64,000 nucleotides of DNA from JBBQXK01 sp052387255 (GTDB lineage: Bacteria > Pseudomonadota > Alphaproteobacteria > Rhodobacterales > Rhodobacteraceae), in assembly GCA_052387255.1 (NCBI GenBank), contig JBQTJI010000018.1:5533-69532 (forward strand), read 5' to 3'. The position numbers and the translations under genes were made by a program. Positions within the stretch are counted from its first letter, which is position 1; each line of letters starts with the position of its first letter. The notes beneath the pieces are model-generated. The model did not search any database. It saw only the letters and a list, made by a program, of their open reading frames with translations, and had not been told where the DNA came from. Shown piece by piece: positions 7,817 through 15,745 of the stretch.

Positions 7817-9109
7817 TCAGTCCTCGTCGGTCCAGTCGGTGCCGCGCCAGCGGGCGCGGCGGTGCAGGTGCGGGCCGATGCCCTTCCACAGGGCGATCCC
7901 GCCGAAGATCAGGGCCGCCGCGAACAGCCACAGGGCATTGGCCCCGCCTTCGCGGGCCGAGACGTAGAGGTTCGGCACCGGGCCGCCGCTGACATTCTCG
8001 CCCTCTCCGGCTTCGGGAACGTCGAATTCGATGGTGTAGGTCCCGGCGGTTTCGGGACGGAAGTGCAGGGTGGTGCTGCGCTTGTCCTCGGTCCAGCTGC
8101 CATCGCCATCGTAGCCCCGGTAGTGGCCGATCTCGCGCCCGGTGACGAAGACGGGTTCGCCCTCGGGGTCGTTGACGGCCATCTCGACAAAGGCCCAGCC
8201 ATCGGTCACGTCGCCGCGGACATCGACGGTGACCAGGCGGTAGGGTTCCGTGACCTCCAGCGGCAGTTCGCGCGGCATGTTGGCGGCGCCAAAGCTGTTC
8301 TGCGGCAGGATTTGTCGCCCGCCGGACATCATCCACAAGGCCAGGATGACGCTGATCACGGCAAAGGCGACGCCGCCCTTGACCAGGAAATCGTCGTTCG
8401 GGTCGGGGTGCCAGGGTTGCAGGGGATGCACCGCCCCCGGCGTAAGGGGTTCCTTGACCCCGAAGGCGGCCAGGGTTTCAGGCCCCGGCAGATAGACCGA
8501 GCGGTCGACCTCGCGCTCGTTCCGGCCTTCCGAGAAATGCACCATGGCGCGGTCGGACAGGGCGCTGACGGTGGTGGACTTGTCGCCGACCATGGGCCGC
8601 CAGGTGAACTCGCCTTCGGCAAAGGTGATCGTCGCGGTCGATGTCTCGTAATAGGTCAGGGATTCGCCGGCGCAATAGACGCTGGGCGCGCTGTCCGCGC
8701 TTTCGACCGTCGCGACCGACAGCCAGGCCTGCGCGTCCGCGCCGCGCAGGCGGCGGGTCCAGATTAGGTGGCCGTCCTCGACCGACAGCCAGGAATAGCC
8801 GTGCGTGGGGGAATAGAGCAGATGATCCACCCAGGACCACCAGCGCCCCGCGCCGCGTTCCTCAAGCCCCAGGGTGCCGATCACGCGGTAGAGGACGCCC
8901 GACAGCCTCCCCTCCATGCCGATGGAAAAGGGCGAGGCGGGGCGGTGCAGGCCGGTGAACTGCCTGAGCACGCGGTAGCCCTCGATCGCGTCAAGCGCGC
9001 TGCCGCAATAGCCGCAGACATGCGTGGTCACCCGCCCGCCGCCCAGCACCGGCAGCCCGGCCCCGCAGCCGGGGCAACTGATCTGGCGCAGTTCGGCGGC
9101 CAGGGTCAT
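7817..9109 (-). CDS. Zinc ribbon-DUF4178 protein with two C-terminal membrane segments
   Basis: 430 residues. N-terminal zinc ribbon CPGCG...CGYCG (about residues 12-38), then a DUF4178 beta-rich domain with the characteristic W-rich block (WWSWVDHLLYSPTHGYSWL). A membrane helix lies at about 239-263, an extracytoplasmic beta domain follows, and a last helix lies at about 394-416. Start ATG 9109 overlaps the stop of the upstream DUF4178 gene (ATGA). The family is linked in other genomes to DUF350 and spermidine synthase-like genes; biochemical role unknown. Could monitor envelope state through the loop between the two helices. Confidence 0.85.
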   Translation of the reverse strand: MTLAAELRQISCPGCGAGLPVLGGGRVTTHVCGYCGSALDAIEGYRVLRQFTGLHRPASPFSIGMEGRLSGVLYRVIGTLGLEERGAGRWWSWVDHLLYSPTHGYSWLSVEDGHLIWTRRLRGADAQAWLSVATVESADSAPSVYCAGESLTYYETSTATITFAEGEFTWRPMVGDKSTTVSALSDRAMVHFSEGRNEREVDRSVYLPGPETLAAFGVKEPLTPGAVHPLQPWHPDPNDDFLVKGGVAFAVISVILALWMMSGGRQILPQNSFGAANMPRELPLEVTEPYRLVTVDVRGDVTDGWAFVEMAVNDPEGEPVFVTGREIGHYRGYDGDGSWTEDKRSTTLHFRPETAGTYTIEFDVPEAGEGENVSGGPVPNLYVSAREGGANALWLFAAALIFGGIALWKGIGPHLHRRARWRGTDWTDED

Positions 9110-9714
9110 GGTCGCGTCACCCTGACCGCGAACGGATCGACCCAATCGCCCCGATACCACCAGGCCGTGCCGTCACCGAATTCGCCGGACAGAAGCGTGC
9201 CGTCGCGGCCGGTCGCGTTGATGAAGCGGTAGGTTTCGCCGGCGTGCAGCCGTTCGGGAAAGTTGCCGCGCAGGGCGACGCAGGTGGCCTGCTCGAACTC
9301 GGTCACGGTGAAGGTGTCGCCCCGCAGCGTGAACGTGCTGCCCAGGGCGGGTGGTTCGACCAGGTCGGGCGCATCGCGGCCAAGCGGCCTTTGCACCACG
9401 ACGTCGCCCTCGTCGACCGAAATCCAGCGGCCCCCGCCATGGCCGTCCACCACCCAGAACTCGTCCCAGGTGCCGCGACCATAGCCATAGCGCGCGTGGC
9501 CCTGGGCGCGAAAGCTCTGGCCGCCGATGCCGATCTCGTCCCCCAGGCCGAACAGGAGCGGGCTGTCGTGCATGACGCCCTGTTCGCCCGCAAGGTCAAG
9601 CCGGTCATCCTGCAGAAACAGGCTGGTGCCGCAGGACGGGCAGTTCAGCATGCGGTACCGGGCGAGTTCCGCGCCAAGGCCATAGCCGCATTTGGGGCAG
9701 TTGTGCTGGGTCAT
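9106..9714 (-). CDS. Zinc ribbon-DUF4178 protein, soluble
   Basis: 202 residues. CPKCG (6-10) and CPSCG (25-29) form a zinc ribbon, followed by one DUF4178 domain with the pattern WDEFWVVDGHGGGRWIS. No membrane segment, unlike its downstream paralogue, whose start it overlaps by four bases. First gene of the five-gene minus-strand operon, so its promoter should lie in 9715-9850. Confidence 0.83.
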   Translation of the reverse strand: MTQHNCPKCGYGLGAELARYRMLNCPSCGTSLFLQDDRLDLAGEQGVMHDSPLLFGLGDEIGIGGQSFRAQGHARYGYGRGTWDEFWVVDGHGGGRWISVDEGDVVVQRPLGRDAPDLVEPPALGSTFTLRGDTFTVTEFEQATCVALRGNFPERLHAGETYRFINATGRDGTLLSGEFGDGTAWWYRGDWVDPFAVRVTRP

Positions 9715-10036
9715 CGGGGGTGATCATGACGGAACCTGCCGATATGGCAAGATGGCGAAGGCGGGACACCGGGGCGTCGCGGACCCGGTCCACGGCGGGG
9801 CGGGCACAGCCGGGGTCCCGTCCTGCCGGGGGAAACCTTGATGGCATGGGGCATGGTCAGGAGGGGGAACCCTCTCATCTGCTGCGGCGGTCCGCCCCCG
9901 TGCCGGTGCGGGTCGCGCGCGACGTGCGGGTCGCCGCAAGCAGGGTCGGCCCTGGCGGGGTTCTCAACCGCCGCTGCCGGTGGCATGGTGGCTCAGGACC
10001 GGCGGAAGGCCGGGCAGGCCGACGCAGGACGTGCAG
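9715..10036. other. Divergent intergenic region, no gene seen
   Basis: 322 bases between the divergent DUF4178 operon and the secreted PPC-like gene. Neither strand shows a frame with coding character, and I see no hairpin with a T run. It should hold both promoters, but no clear -35/-10 pair is apparent. Confidence 0.35.
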
Positions 10037-10720
10037 ATGAAGCTGACCCCCCTGGCCATGACGCTGGCCATCGCTGGCCTTGCGGCCCCGCTGGCCGCGC
10101 AGGACACGACCGGCGTCAACCTGGCCCCTGCCGGTACCGGCACGCGGGGCGGCGTGGCGCAGATGGCCCTTGCGCAGGACCTGTACGCCCTGGGCATGGC
10201 GCAGGCCGACGCGCTGACCGTGCTGGCGGCGGCCCGGCTGGCGTCGGGGGTCGCGCTGACGGATGTCGAGCGCGAACTGGAAACCACCGTCGGGGCTGGG
10301 ACGGACGCGGCCGACGTGGCCGACGGTCCGGTCGATGCCGCCGCCATGCTGGACGCGGCGCGGCGGCTGGCGGGCGAGGACGAGGTGCTGGCCGGTCTGG
10401 TCGAGGAGGCCGAGGCGGACGGCGCACGCGCGCGCACCGGGGCTGCGTCGCGCACGTTGAGCCGCCTGCCCGCCGGGGCGGTCGATACCTGGAAGGTGCC
10501 GTTCTTCGGCAATGCCCGTGCCGAACTGGCCGTGCTGGGCGACGGCGACGCGACCCTGACCGTGCGGGTGGCGGACGAGAACGGCAACACCGTCTGCGAT
10601 GATGCGGGCGGGGCGGACCGGACGTACTGCGATTTCATCCCGGCGTGGAACGGCTATTTCGTCGTCACGGTCAGGAATGCCGGGGCGGTGCGAAACAGCT
10701 ATCACCTGCTGACGAACTGA
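10037..10720 (+). CDS. Secreted protein with a PPC-like C-terminal domain
   Basis: 227 residues. Signal peptide MKLTPLAMTLAIAGLAAPLAAQ with cleavage after LAA-Q (about 21). The middle is Ala-rich and probably helical (about 40-150). The C-terminal 75 residues show a beta pattern (ATLTVRVADENGNTV..., YFVVTVRN) resembling bacterial pre-peptidase C-terminal (PPC) domains. Two Cys (about 196 and 206) may form a disulfide. I do not know its function; periplasmic or secreted location is the safe statement. Followed by a strong hairpin terminator. Confidence 0.75.
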   Translation: MKLTPLAMTLAIAGLAAPLAAQDTTGVNLAPAGTGTRGGVAQMALAQDLYALGMAQADALTVLAAARLASGVALTDVERELETTVGAGTDAADVADGPVDAAAMLDAARRLAGEDEVLAGLVEEAEADGARARTGAASRTLSRLPAGAVDTWKVPFFGNARAELAVLGDGDATLTVRVADENGNTVCDDAGGADRTYCDFIPAWNGYFVVTVRNAGAVRNSYHLLTN

Positions 10721-10727
10721 GGGGGTG

Positions 10728-10754
10728 CCCCCTTCTCCCGAGGGGAGAAGGGGG
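10728..10754. terminator. Hairpin between convergent genes
   Basis: Perfect 12-bp stem, left arm 10728-10739 (CCCCCTTCTCCC) and right arm 10743-10754, with a three-base loop GAG. It lies between the convergent ends at 10720 and 10762, so it can serve both strands, although there is no T run on either side. Confidence 0.7.
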
Positions 10755-10761
10755 GCGCGCG

Positions 10762-11952
10762 TCACCGCCCTGCGCCCGCCTGTCCGACGACGGCCCGCGC
10801 CACGGCCCAGATCGACCAGGCGGCGGCCAGCATGAACGCGGCCCCCGCAAGACCGAGTGCCGCGAACCCGCCCGTCGCGTCCAGCACCAGCCCGCCGACC
10901 AGGGTGCCGACCGACGCGCCGACATAGATGCCCGAGGCGTTCAGCGCCATCAGGACCGGCGCGCGGGGGGCGTCGAGGCCCGCCAGGCGCGATTGCTGCG
11001 GGGCCATGAAGGACCAGCCGAACACGCTCCACCCCGCGACGAGGATCGCCATCAGGGCAAAGGGCAGCGCGGCCCAGGCCACCAGCGGCAGGATCACCAT
11101 TTGCGCGGCGCACAGCAGCAACAGCGTCTGGTTCGATCCGATCCGGTCGGCCAGCCGCCCGCCCACCAGGTTGCCGACCACCGCCCCGCCACCGAAGATC
11201 AGCAGCATCAGCGACACCCCGTCGCGCCCCAGGCCCAGCCGCGCCTCGATCAGCGCGGCGAAATAGGTGTAGACGCAGTAGAGCCCGCCGAGGAACAGCA
11301 CGGTGAAGGCAACCGCCCCCATCCGCCAGCCCGACGACAGGACCTGCCCCAGGGCGGCCAGGCTGGCGCGCGGCACGGCGATGCCGCGCGGGACCAGCGG
11401 CGCGAGGGCCGCAAGGGCTGCGGCACTCAGGACCGCCACGGCGGCAAAGGTCGCCTGCCAGCCGAACTGGTAGCCGAGCCACGCCCCCACCGGCACGCCC
11501 AGCACCTGCGCCAGCGTCAGGCCGCCGAACACCGTGGCCAAGGCCCGGCCCCGGTCGGCGGGCGGCGTCAGGCCGACCACCACGGCGGCGCAGACCGGCG
11601 TGACCAGGCCGCCCCCGACCGCCATGACGGCGCGCGCCGCCATGACACCCGCAAAGGACGGCGACAGGGCCGCCGCCGCCGCCCCCGCCCCGAACAGGGC
11701 AAGCCCGGCCAGCAGCACCGTCTTGCGGTCCAGCCCCCCGGTCAGCGCCACGAGGGGCGGCGAGACCACGGCATAGACCAGCGCATAGGCCGTCATCAGC
11801 CAGCCTGCGGTGGTGGCCGTCACGCCCATGTCGGCGGCAAAGGGGGTGAGGATCCCGACCACGACGAAGGCCCCCATCCCGATCACGAAGTTGGCCAGGG
11901 CCAGCAGGGCCAGCAGGCCCTTTGGCGGGGCCGTGGGGGGGGCAGTGGTCAT
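10762..11952 (-). CDS. MFS transporter, DHA1 family (AraJ/YdhP-like)
   Basis: 396 residues with twelve predicted membrane helices. Loop motifs PFAADMGVTATTAGWLMTAYALVYA after helix 1 and GGLDRKTVLLAGL after helix 2 (motif A) fit drug:H+ antiporter-1 proteins, usually sugar or drug efflux. ATG 11952 follows GGAGCGCG; the earlier in-frame ATG at 11988 would add twelve unlikely residues. Monocistronic, ending against the terminator shared with the secreted protein gene. Substrate not inferable. Confidence 0.9.
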   Translation of the reverse strand: MTTAPPTAPPKGLLALLALANFVIGMGAFVVVGILTPFAADMGVTATTAGWLMTAYALVYAVVSPPLVALTGGLDRKTVLLAGLALFGAGAAAAALSPSFAGVMAARAVMAVGGGLVTPVCAAVVVGLTPPADRGRALATVFGGLTLAQVLGVPVGAWLGYQFGWQATFAAVAVLSAAALAALAPLVPRGIAVPRASLAALGQVLSSGWRMGAVAFTVLFLGGLYCVYTYFAALIEARLGLGRDGVSLMLLIFGGGAVVGNLVGGRLADRIGSNQTLLLLCAAQMVILPLVAWAALPFALMAILVAGWSVFGWSFMAPQQSRLAGLDAPRAPVLMALNASGIYVGASVGTLVGGLVLDATGGFAALGLAGAAFMLAAAWSIWAVARAVVGQAGAGR

Positions 11953-12093
11953 CGCGCGCTCCTTCGACGGACGGGGCGAGGCTACCACCGTCGCCGGACC
12001 GCCGCACCCGCGAACGGCAGGGTCCGCAGGTCAGATGGCGCAGCGTTCATGCGGGATGGCTTGCGGTCCAACGGGACGGTCGAGCACCACGCG

Positions 12094-13371
12094 TCAGCGG
12101 TAGCGCGCGTCCACCGAGCGCGCGATGCGCCTGCCGATGTCGGCGGCGGACCAGCCGGTCAGCTTGCGCAGCGCTGCGGCCTCGGCCTTGATGCGGGCGC
12201 GGGTTTCGGTGACGTACTGCTGACCCTCTTCGCAGGTGATCTTGCCGTCGAACGGTTGGTTCAGGATGTAGCGGCCCTGGAAATTCTCGCGGTTGTCGGT
12301 TTCGACGAACTTCAGGTCCTCGAACATGCCCTTGTCGCTGTAGCGGATGTGCATCCGCGTGACGAAGACATCGGGCGTGGCCACGTTGCCCCGGCGCAAC
12401 CAGGACACGCCAAGCTGGCGGAATTCGTCGAAGGACAACGGGTCGTCGGCGCAGGGGTCGCACCAGGCCATGTCCCAGGCGTATTCGAGGAAGGCCCCCG
12501 AATTCGGGGCCAGCTTGTCGAACATCGCGCGATCGAAGTTCGGGAAGACGTCCTTGACGAAGACCGGCACGGCGATGTCGGTCGGCAATTCCTTCATCGT
12601 GTAGTTCTGCAGCTTGACGCGGCCCTTGCGGGTCAGGGTCATGACCAGCAGGTCCTGCGGCCCGTCGGCGTTCAGCTTGCCCAATTGGATCGGCAGCATG
12701 AAGTCGGGCGAGCGGAAGGTCAGTTGCAGGGGTTCCAGGTCCTGCGCCTTGTCGGCGGTGTGGCGCTGCAGGTTCACGCGGGCCACGAAGAATTTCATTC
12801 CCATCTGGATGTAGTCGGCCAAGGCCGCCTCGGCCCCGTCGGGCAGCTTGTAGCCTTCGCCGCGCAGGAAAGTGGCCAGACCGTCGGACTGTTTCGCGGA
12901 CAGGATCTGGATGTCATAGCTGCCCACGGCGTAGTCGCGCAGGATGGTGACGCCAAGTGCGCGGGCCCCGTCGCGGCGTTCCTGACGGGCGGTGCGGCCG
13001 CCCTCTTCGACGACTGTCGCTTCAAACACCGGCTCGACCAGTCCGCCTTCGCAGGGGTCATAGTCGAAATACTCCACCAGGCGCGGCGCGGTGTAGCGGT
13101 CAAGGTGGTCGACCGTGGCCGAGGGTACGGTCTGCACCTGGTTGCGGTTCAGCACCCGGGGCGTCGGCACCACCATGGCGAATTCCGCCGCCGGGCCGCG
13201 ATAGTCGGACGACATGGTGATGACCGAGGTGTCGCCGGTGCGGGTGTACACGACCTTGGACGCGCGGTTGTAGAGATCGCCGTCGGCGCGGGCGACATAG
13301 AACCCGCAGAAGGCCTGCGCCGCCCCCGCCGCCACCGCGAATGCCGCCGCCAGCAGAACCCGACCGAACAT
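12094..13371 (-). CDS. DUF2330 domain secreted protein
   Basis: 425 residues. Signal peptide MFGRVLLAAAFAVAAGAAQA at 1-20. The mature N-terminus CGFYVARADGDLYNRASKVVY and the block MVVPTPRVLNRNQV are diagnostic of DUF2330 proteins. These are periplasmic or surface proteins of unknown function, often Cys-rich; here several paired Cys occur (DPCEGG, WCDPCADD, CEEG). ATG 13371 is preceded by GGAGGTGGCG. No C-terminal membrane helix is evident, unlike some family members. Monocistronic. Confidence 0.85.
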   Translation of the reverse strand: MFGRVLLAAAFAVAAGAAQAFCGFYVARADGDLYNRASKVVYTRTGDTSVITMSSDYRGPAAEFAMVVPTPRVLNRNQVQTVPSATVDHLDRYTAPRLVEYFDYDPCEGGLVEPVFEATVVEEGGRTARQERRDGARALGVTILRDYAVGSYDIQILSAKQSDGLATFLRGEGYKLPDGAEAALADYIQMGMKFFVARVNLQRHTADKAQDLEPLQLTFRSPDFMLPIQLGKLNADGPQDLLVMTLTRKGRVKLQNYTMKELPTDIAVPVFVKDVFPNFDRAMFDKLAPNSGAFLEYAWDMAWCDPCADDPLSFDEFRQLGVSWLRRGNVATPDVFVTRMHIRYSDKGMFEDLKFVETDNRENFQGRYILNQPFDGKITCEEGQQYVTETRARIKAEAAALRKLTGWSAADIGRRIARSVDARYR

Positions 13372-13612
13372 CGCCACCTCCACCACCGCTTGCCCGAAGC
13401 GTCGGCGCGGCGGCCGGATCTGTCAAGCGCCATGGCGATCAGCCTCCGGCTGCGGGCCCGGTGCCTGGAATTCCCGGGGCGCGCTCCCGCGGGCCTGCGG
13501 CCCTTGGGCCGCGCAAGGGGGCAAAGCCCCCTTGGACCCCCGTGCCCGGTGGTCCGGTCGGGAAGGGCGCTATCGCGCGAGACGGGGCACCTGACCCTTG
13601 CGTTGCAGGAAA

Positions 13613-13681
13613 GGGGGGCCGTCTGCCCCCCTCGTTGGCTCTCGCTCCTCACCCCCCGAGAGGATCTGGACAAAGAAGAAG
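13613..13681 (+). repeat. G-run hairpin repeat, copy 1 (divergent form)
   Basis: Hairpin GGGGGGC-CGTCT-GCCCCCC at 13613-13631, followed by CTCCTCACCCCCCGAG and an A/G-rich tail. Same family and orientation as 26314, 51054 and 63423; the tail here is the most divergent. Confidence 0.75.
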
Positions 13682-13736
13682 CCCGGGCGCAGAGGGCCTG
13701 GGGGCCGAAGGCACCCCTCCGACGCGCCCCGCAAGG

Positions 13737-13806
13737 GGCGCGCCCGGCCCAACAGTGAGGAGCAGGGGAGGGCCGTCCGGCCCTGCCCGCGACGGAACGG
13801 CGGGAG
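13737..13806 (+). repeat. 70-bp dispersed repeat with central hairpin, copy 1
   Basis: Shares GGCGCGCCCGGCCCAACAGT, GAGGAGCAGGG and CGCGACGGAACGGCGGGAG with the copy at 34688-34755. The centre differs but is a hairpin in both: here AGGGCC-GTCC-GGCCCT. Embedded in intergenic DNA between DUF2330 and an MFS gene. Confidence 0.8.
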
Positions 13807-13962
13807 GCGCGGGAAGCCTGCGGGGCAATGCGGCGAGACGGGTCAGGACCTGACCGAGCGAACCCGACTGTCCCGAGATCCGGGGCCGCTTTCGCCAGAT
13901 CCCGAATTCGTCTCGACTGCCATCGGCAACTGTGCTTGCCTGCGCCGATAGATGGGGCTCCG

Positions 13963-15132
13963 ATGACAAGCCGTTGGTCAATTCTTGCCGTCCTTTTCCT
14001 TGCCAGAATGACGATGTCCTTCCAGTTTCAGGCGGTGGCGGGGCTTTCCCCGCTTCTGGTCGAGCGCTACGGGGTCAGCATCGCGGATATCGGTCTGCTG
14101 ATCGGCCTCTACCTTGCGCCGGGGGTTGTCGTGGCGATCCCGGGCGGTGCGATTGCGGCGCGTTTCGGCGACAAGCGTGTCGTCAGCCTCAGCCTGGTCC
14201 TGATGCTGGTCGGCGGGGCGATGATGGCCTGGGGGCCCGGTTCGGGATGGCTGTTCGCAGGCCGCTTGCTGGCCGGGACCGGCGGCGTCGTCATCAACAT
14301 CGTGATGACGAAGATGCTGATGGACTGGTTCGCCGGCCGCGAGATCGCGACGGCGATGGCGATCTTCATCAACTCGTGGCCGGTCGGAATTGCGGTATCG
14401 CTGCTGACCATTCCGACGCTGGCGGAATCCGGCGGGCTGGATCTGGCCTGGGCGGCGGTCATGGCGGTGATTGCCGTCGGCCTGTTTTTCTTCGTCCTCG
14501 TCTACCGTTCGCCCGAAACGGCACCCGCAACGCGGGTGCGCATCACCATCGGCACGCTGCCGAAGCGCGCGCTGTTTCTGGCGGCAAGCGTCTGGGCGCT
14601 CTACAACGCCGCCTTTTCGATGGTCTTCAGTTTCGGGCCGATCTTTCTGACAGAACGCGGTTGGGATCTGACCACGGCCAGTTCGGCAACCAGCATCTTC
14701 ATCGTCGTCGTCGCCGCAGCGATTCCCCTCGGGGGGATTCTTTCGGATCGGACCGGACGACGGGATGCCATCATCATGGCAAGCCTTCTGGGGTATGCTG
14801 TCCTGCTGCCCCTTGTCGTGATCGCGCCGGACTGGGCAATTCCTGCCATCTTTGTGGGTGTCGGACTGATCTTCGGTCTGGCCGCAGGTCCGATCGTATC
14901 GATGCCTGCCCTCATCCTGAAACCGGAAGCCCGCGCCTTCGGGACGGGTGTCTACTATTCCATCTATTATCTTCTGATGATGGCCGCGCCGACCGGAGCC
15001 GGCATGATCGCCGAACGCGTCGGGAGTACTGGTGCGGCATTTCTGCTGGGATCGCTGATGCTGATCGTCGGCATGTTCGCACTTGGCGGTTTCCGCAACA
15101 GCGTCAGGGCCGGGCAAGCGAGCGCCCGATAG
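13963..15132 (+). CDS. MFS transporter (CynX/NimT or OPA-like)
   Basis: 389 residues with twelve predicted helices. Motif A-like loop GDKRVVSLSLV after helix 2 and SDRTGRRDAIIM in the central repeat are seen. The set of residues resembles cyanate/nitroimidazole-type MFS carriers, but substrate is not inferable. ATG at 13963 opens the hydrophobic N-terminus; upstream in-frame codons look non-coding. Base composition is lower in G+C and codon use is less biased than in neighbours, and a repeat lies upstream, which hints at acquisition. No partner gene. Confidence 0.88.
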   Translation: MTSRWSILAVLFLARMTMSFQFQAVAGLSPLLVERYGVSIADIGLLIGLYLAPGVVVAIPGGAIAARFGDKRVVSLSLVLMLVGGAMMAWGPGSGWLFAGRLLAGTGGVVINIVMTKMLMDWFAGREIATAMAIFINSWPVGIAVSLLTIPTLAESGGLDLAWAAVMAVIAVGLFFFVLVYRSPETAPATRVRITIGTLPKRALFLAASVWALYNAAFSMVFSFGPIFLTERGWDLTTASSATSIFIVVVAAAIPLGGILSDRTGRRDAIIMASLLGYAVLLPLVVIAPDWAIPAIFVGVGLIFGLAAGPIVSMPALILKPEARAFGTGVYYSIYYLLMMAAPTGAGMIAERVGSTGAAFLLGSLMLIVGMFALGGFRNSVRAGQASAR

Positions 15133-15231
15133 CGTTTGAGACACGGCTGGACCTGCCCGAGCCTTGACCCGTTTCCCGCTTGCTTGGGCATGGGGTGCCG
15201 CAGTTGGCCCGAAGGCACCAGGAACGGGCGC

Positions 15232-15651
15232 TCAGGGCTTCAGGTGCCGCACCCGTGCGCCCCATTCGATGGCGGCGGCGTGCAGGCGGTCGATGGACAG
15301 CTCCTCGCGCACCTCTTCCAGCATCCGCACCTCGACCTCGCGCAGCCGCCCGTCGGCGGACACCGCATCGCAGGCGAGCGCATAGGCGGTTTCGCGCAGA
15401 CGCTCGGGCAACCCCTCGCGGATCAGGCCGAACAGGGCGGCAAGGCCGTCCTCTTCCTCGAACAGGTCGAACACGGTCTGCGCGATCTGGCGGATGCGGT
15501 CGCTGTCATAGTCGGCGAAGACCGGCATGTGGTTGACCGTGCGCTGGATCGCCACCATTTCCGAGGTTCGCAACTGTTCGTCCGCGGCCGACACCGCGAT
15601 CATCACGGCGATCAGCGCGTCCTGCGCGGACAGCGAGGGGGTCTCGGTCAT
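15232..15651 (-). CDS. TerB-like tellurite-resistance family protein
   Basis: 139 residues, all-helical. The helical pattern, ADEQLRTSEMVAI near residues 23-35 and ACDAVSADGRLREVEVRML near 93-111, is the duplicated acidic TerB fold (DxxxxxxE metal sites). TerB-like proteins are metal-binding stress proteins associated with Ter and TelA systems. Ribosome site AAAGGAA precedes ATG. Monocistronic, divergent from lysS. It may function with the TelA operon at 54.7-61.2 kb, but linkage is only thematic. Confidence 0.82.
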   Translation of the reverse strand: MTETPSLSAQDALIAVMIAVSAADEQLRTSEMVAIQRTVNHMPVFADYDSDRIRQIAQTVFDLFEEEDGLAALFGLIREGLPERLRETAYALACDAVSADGRLREVEVRMLEEVREELSIDRLHAAAIEWGARVRHLKP

Positions 15652-15745
15652 GGGCGGGGATTCCTTTCACGCATGCGGGCCGCAGATTATTGACGCTGGT
15701 GCAGGGCGGCAATAGACGACGGGAGTTCAACCTTGGGGGAACCCC

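Larger units (their letters stand above)
13372..13962. other. Repeat-rich divergent intergenic region
   Basis: 591 bases without a gene between the divergent DUF2330 and MFS genes. It contains short GC palindromes around 13490-13560, a copy of the G-run hairpin repeat at 13613-13681, and a copy of the 70-bp hairpin repeat at 13737-13806. The last 100 bases drop in G+C before the MFS gene and should hold its promoter. Confidence 0.6.

Noticed and set aside
10645..13758. A 1037-codon plus-strand frame across the MFS and DUF2330 genes
   Set aside because: Low-complexity Arg/Gly/His/Gln-rich translation typical of antisense GC-rich DNA; both minus-strand genes have clear families and ribosome sites.
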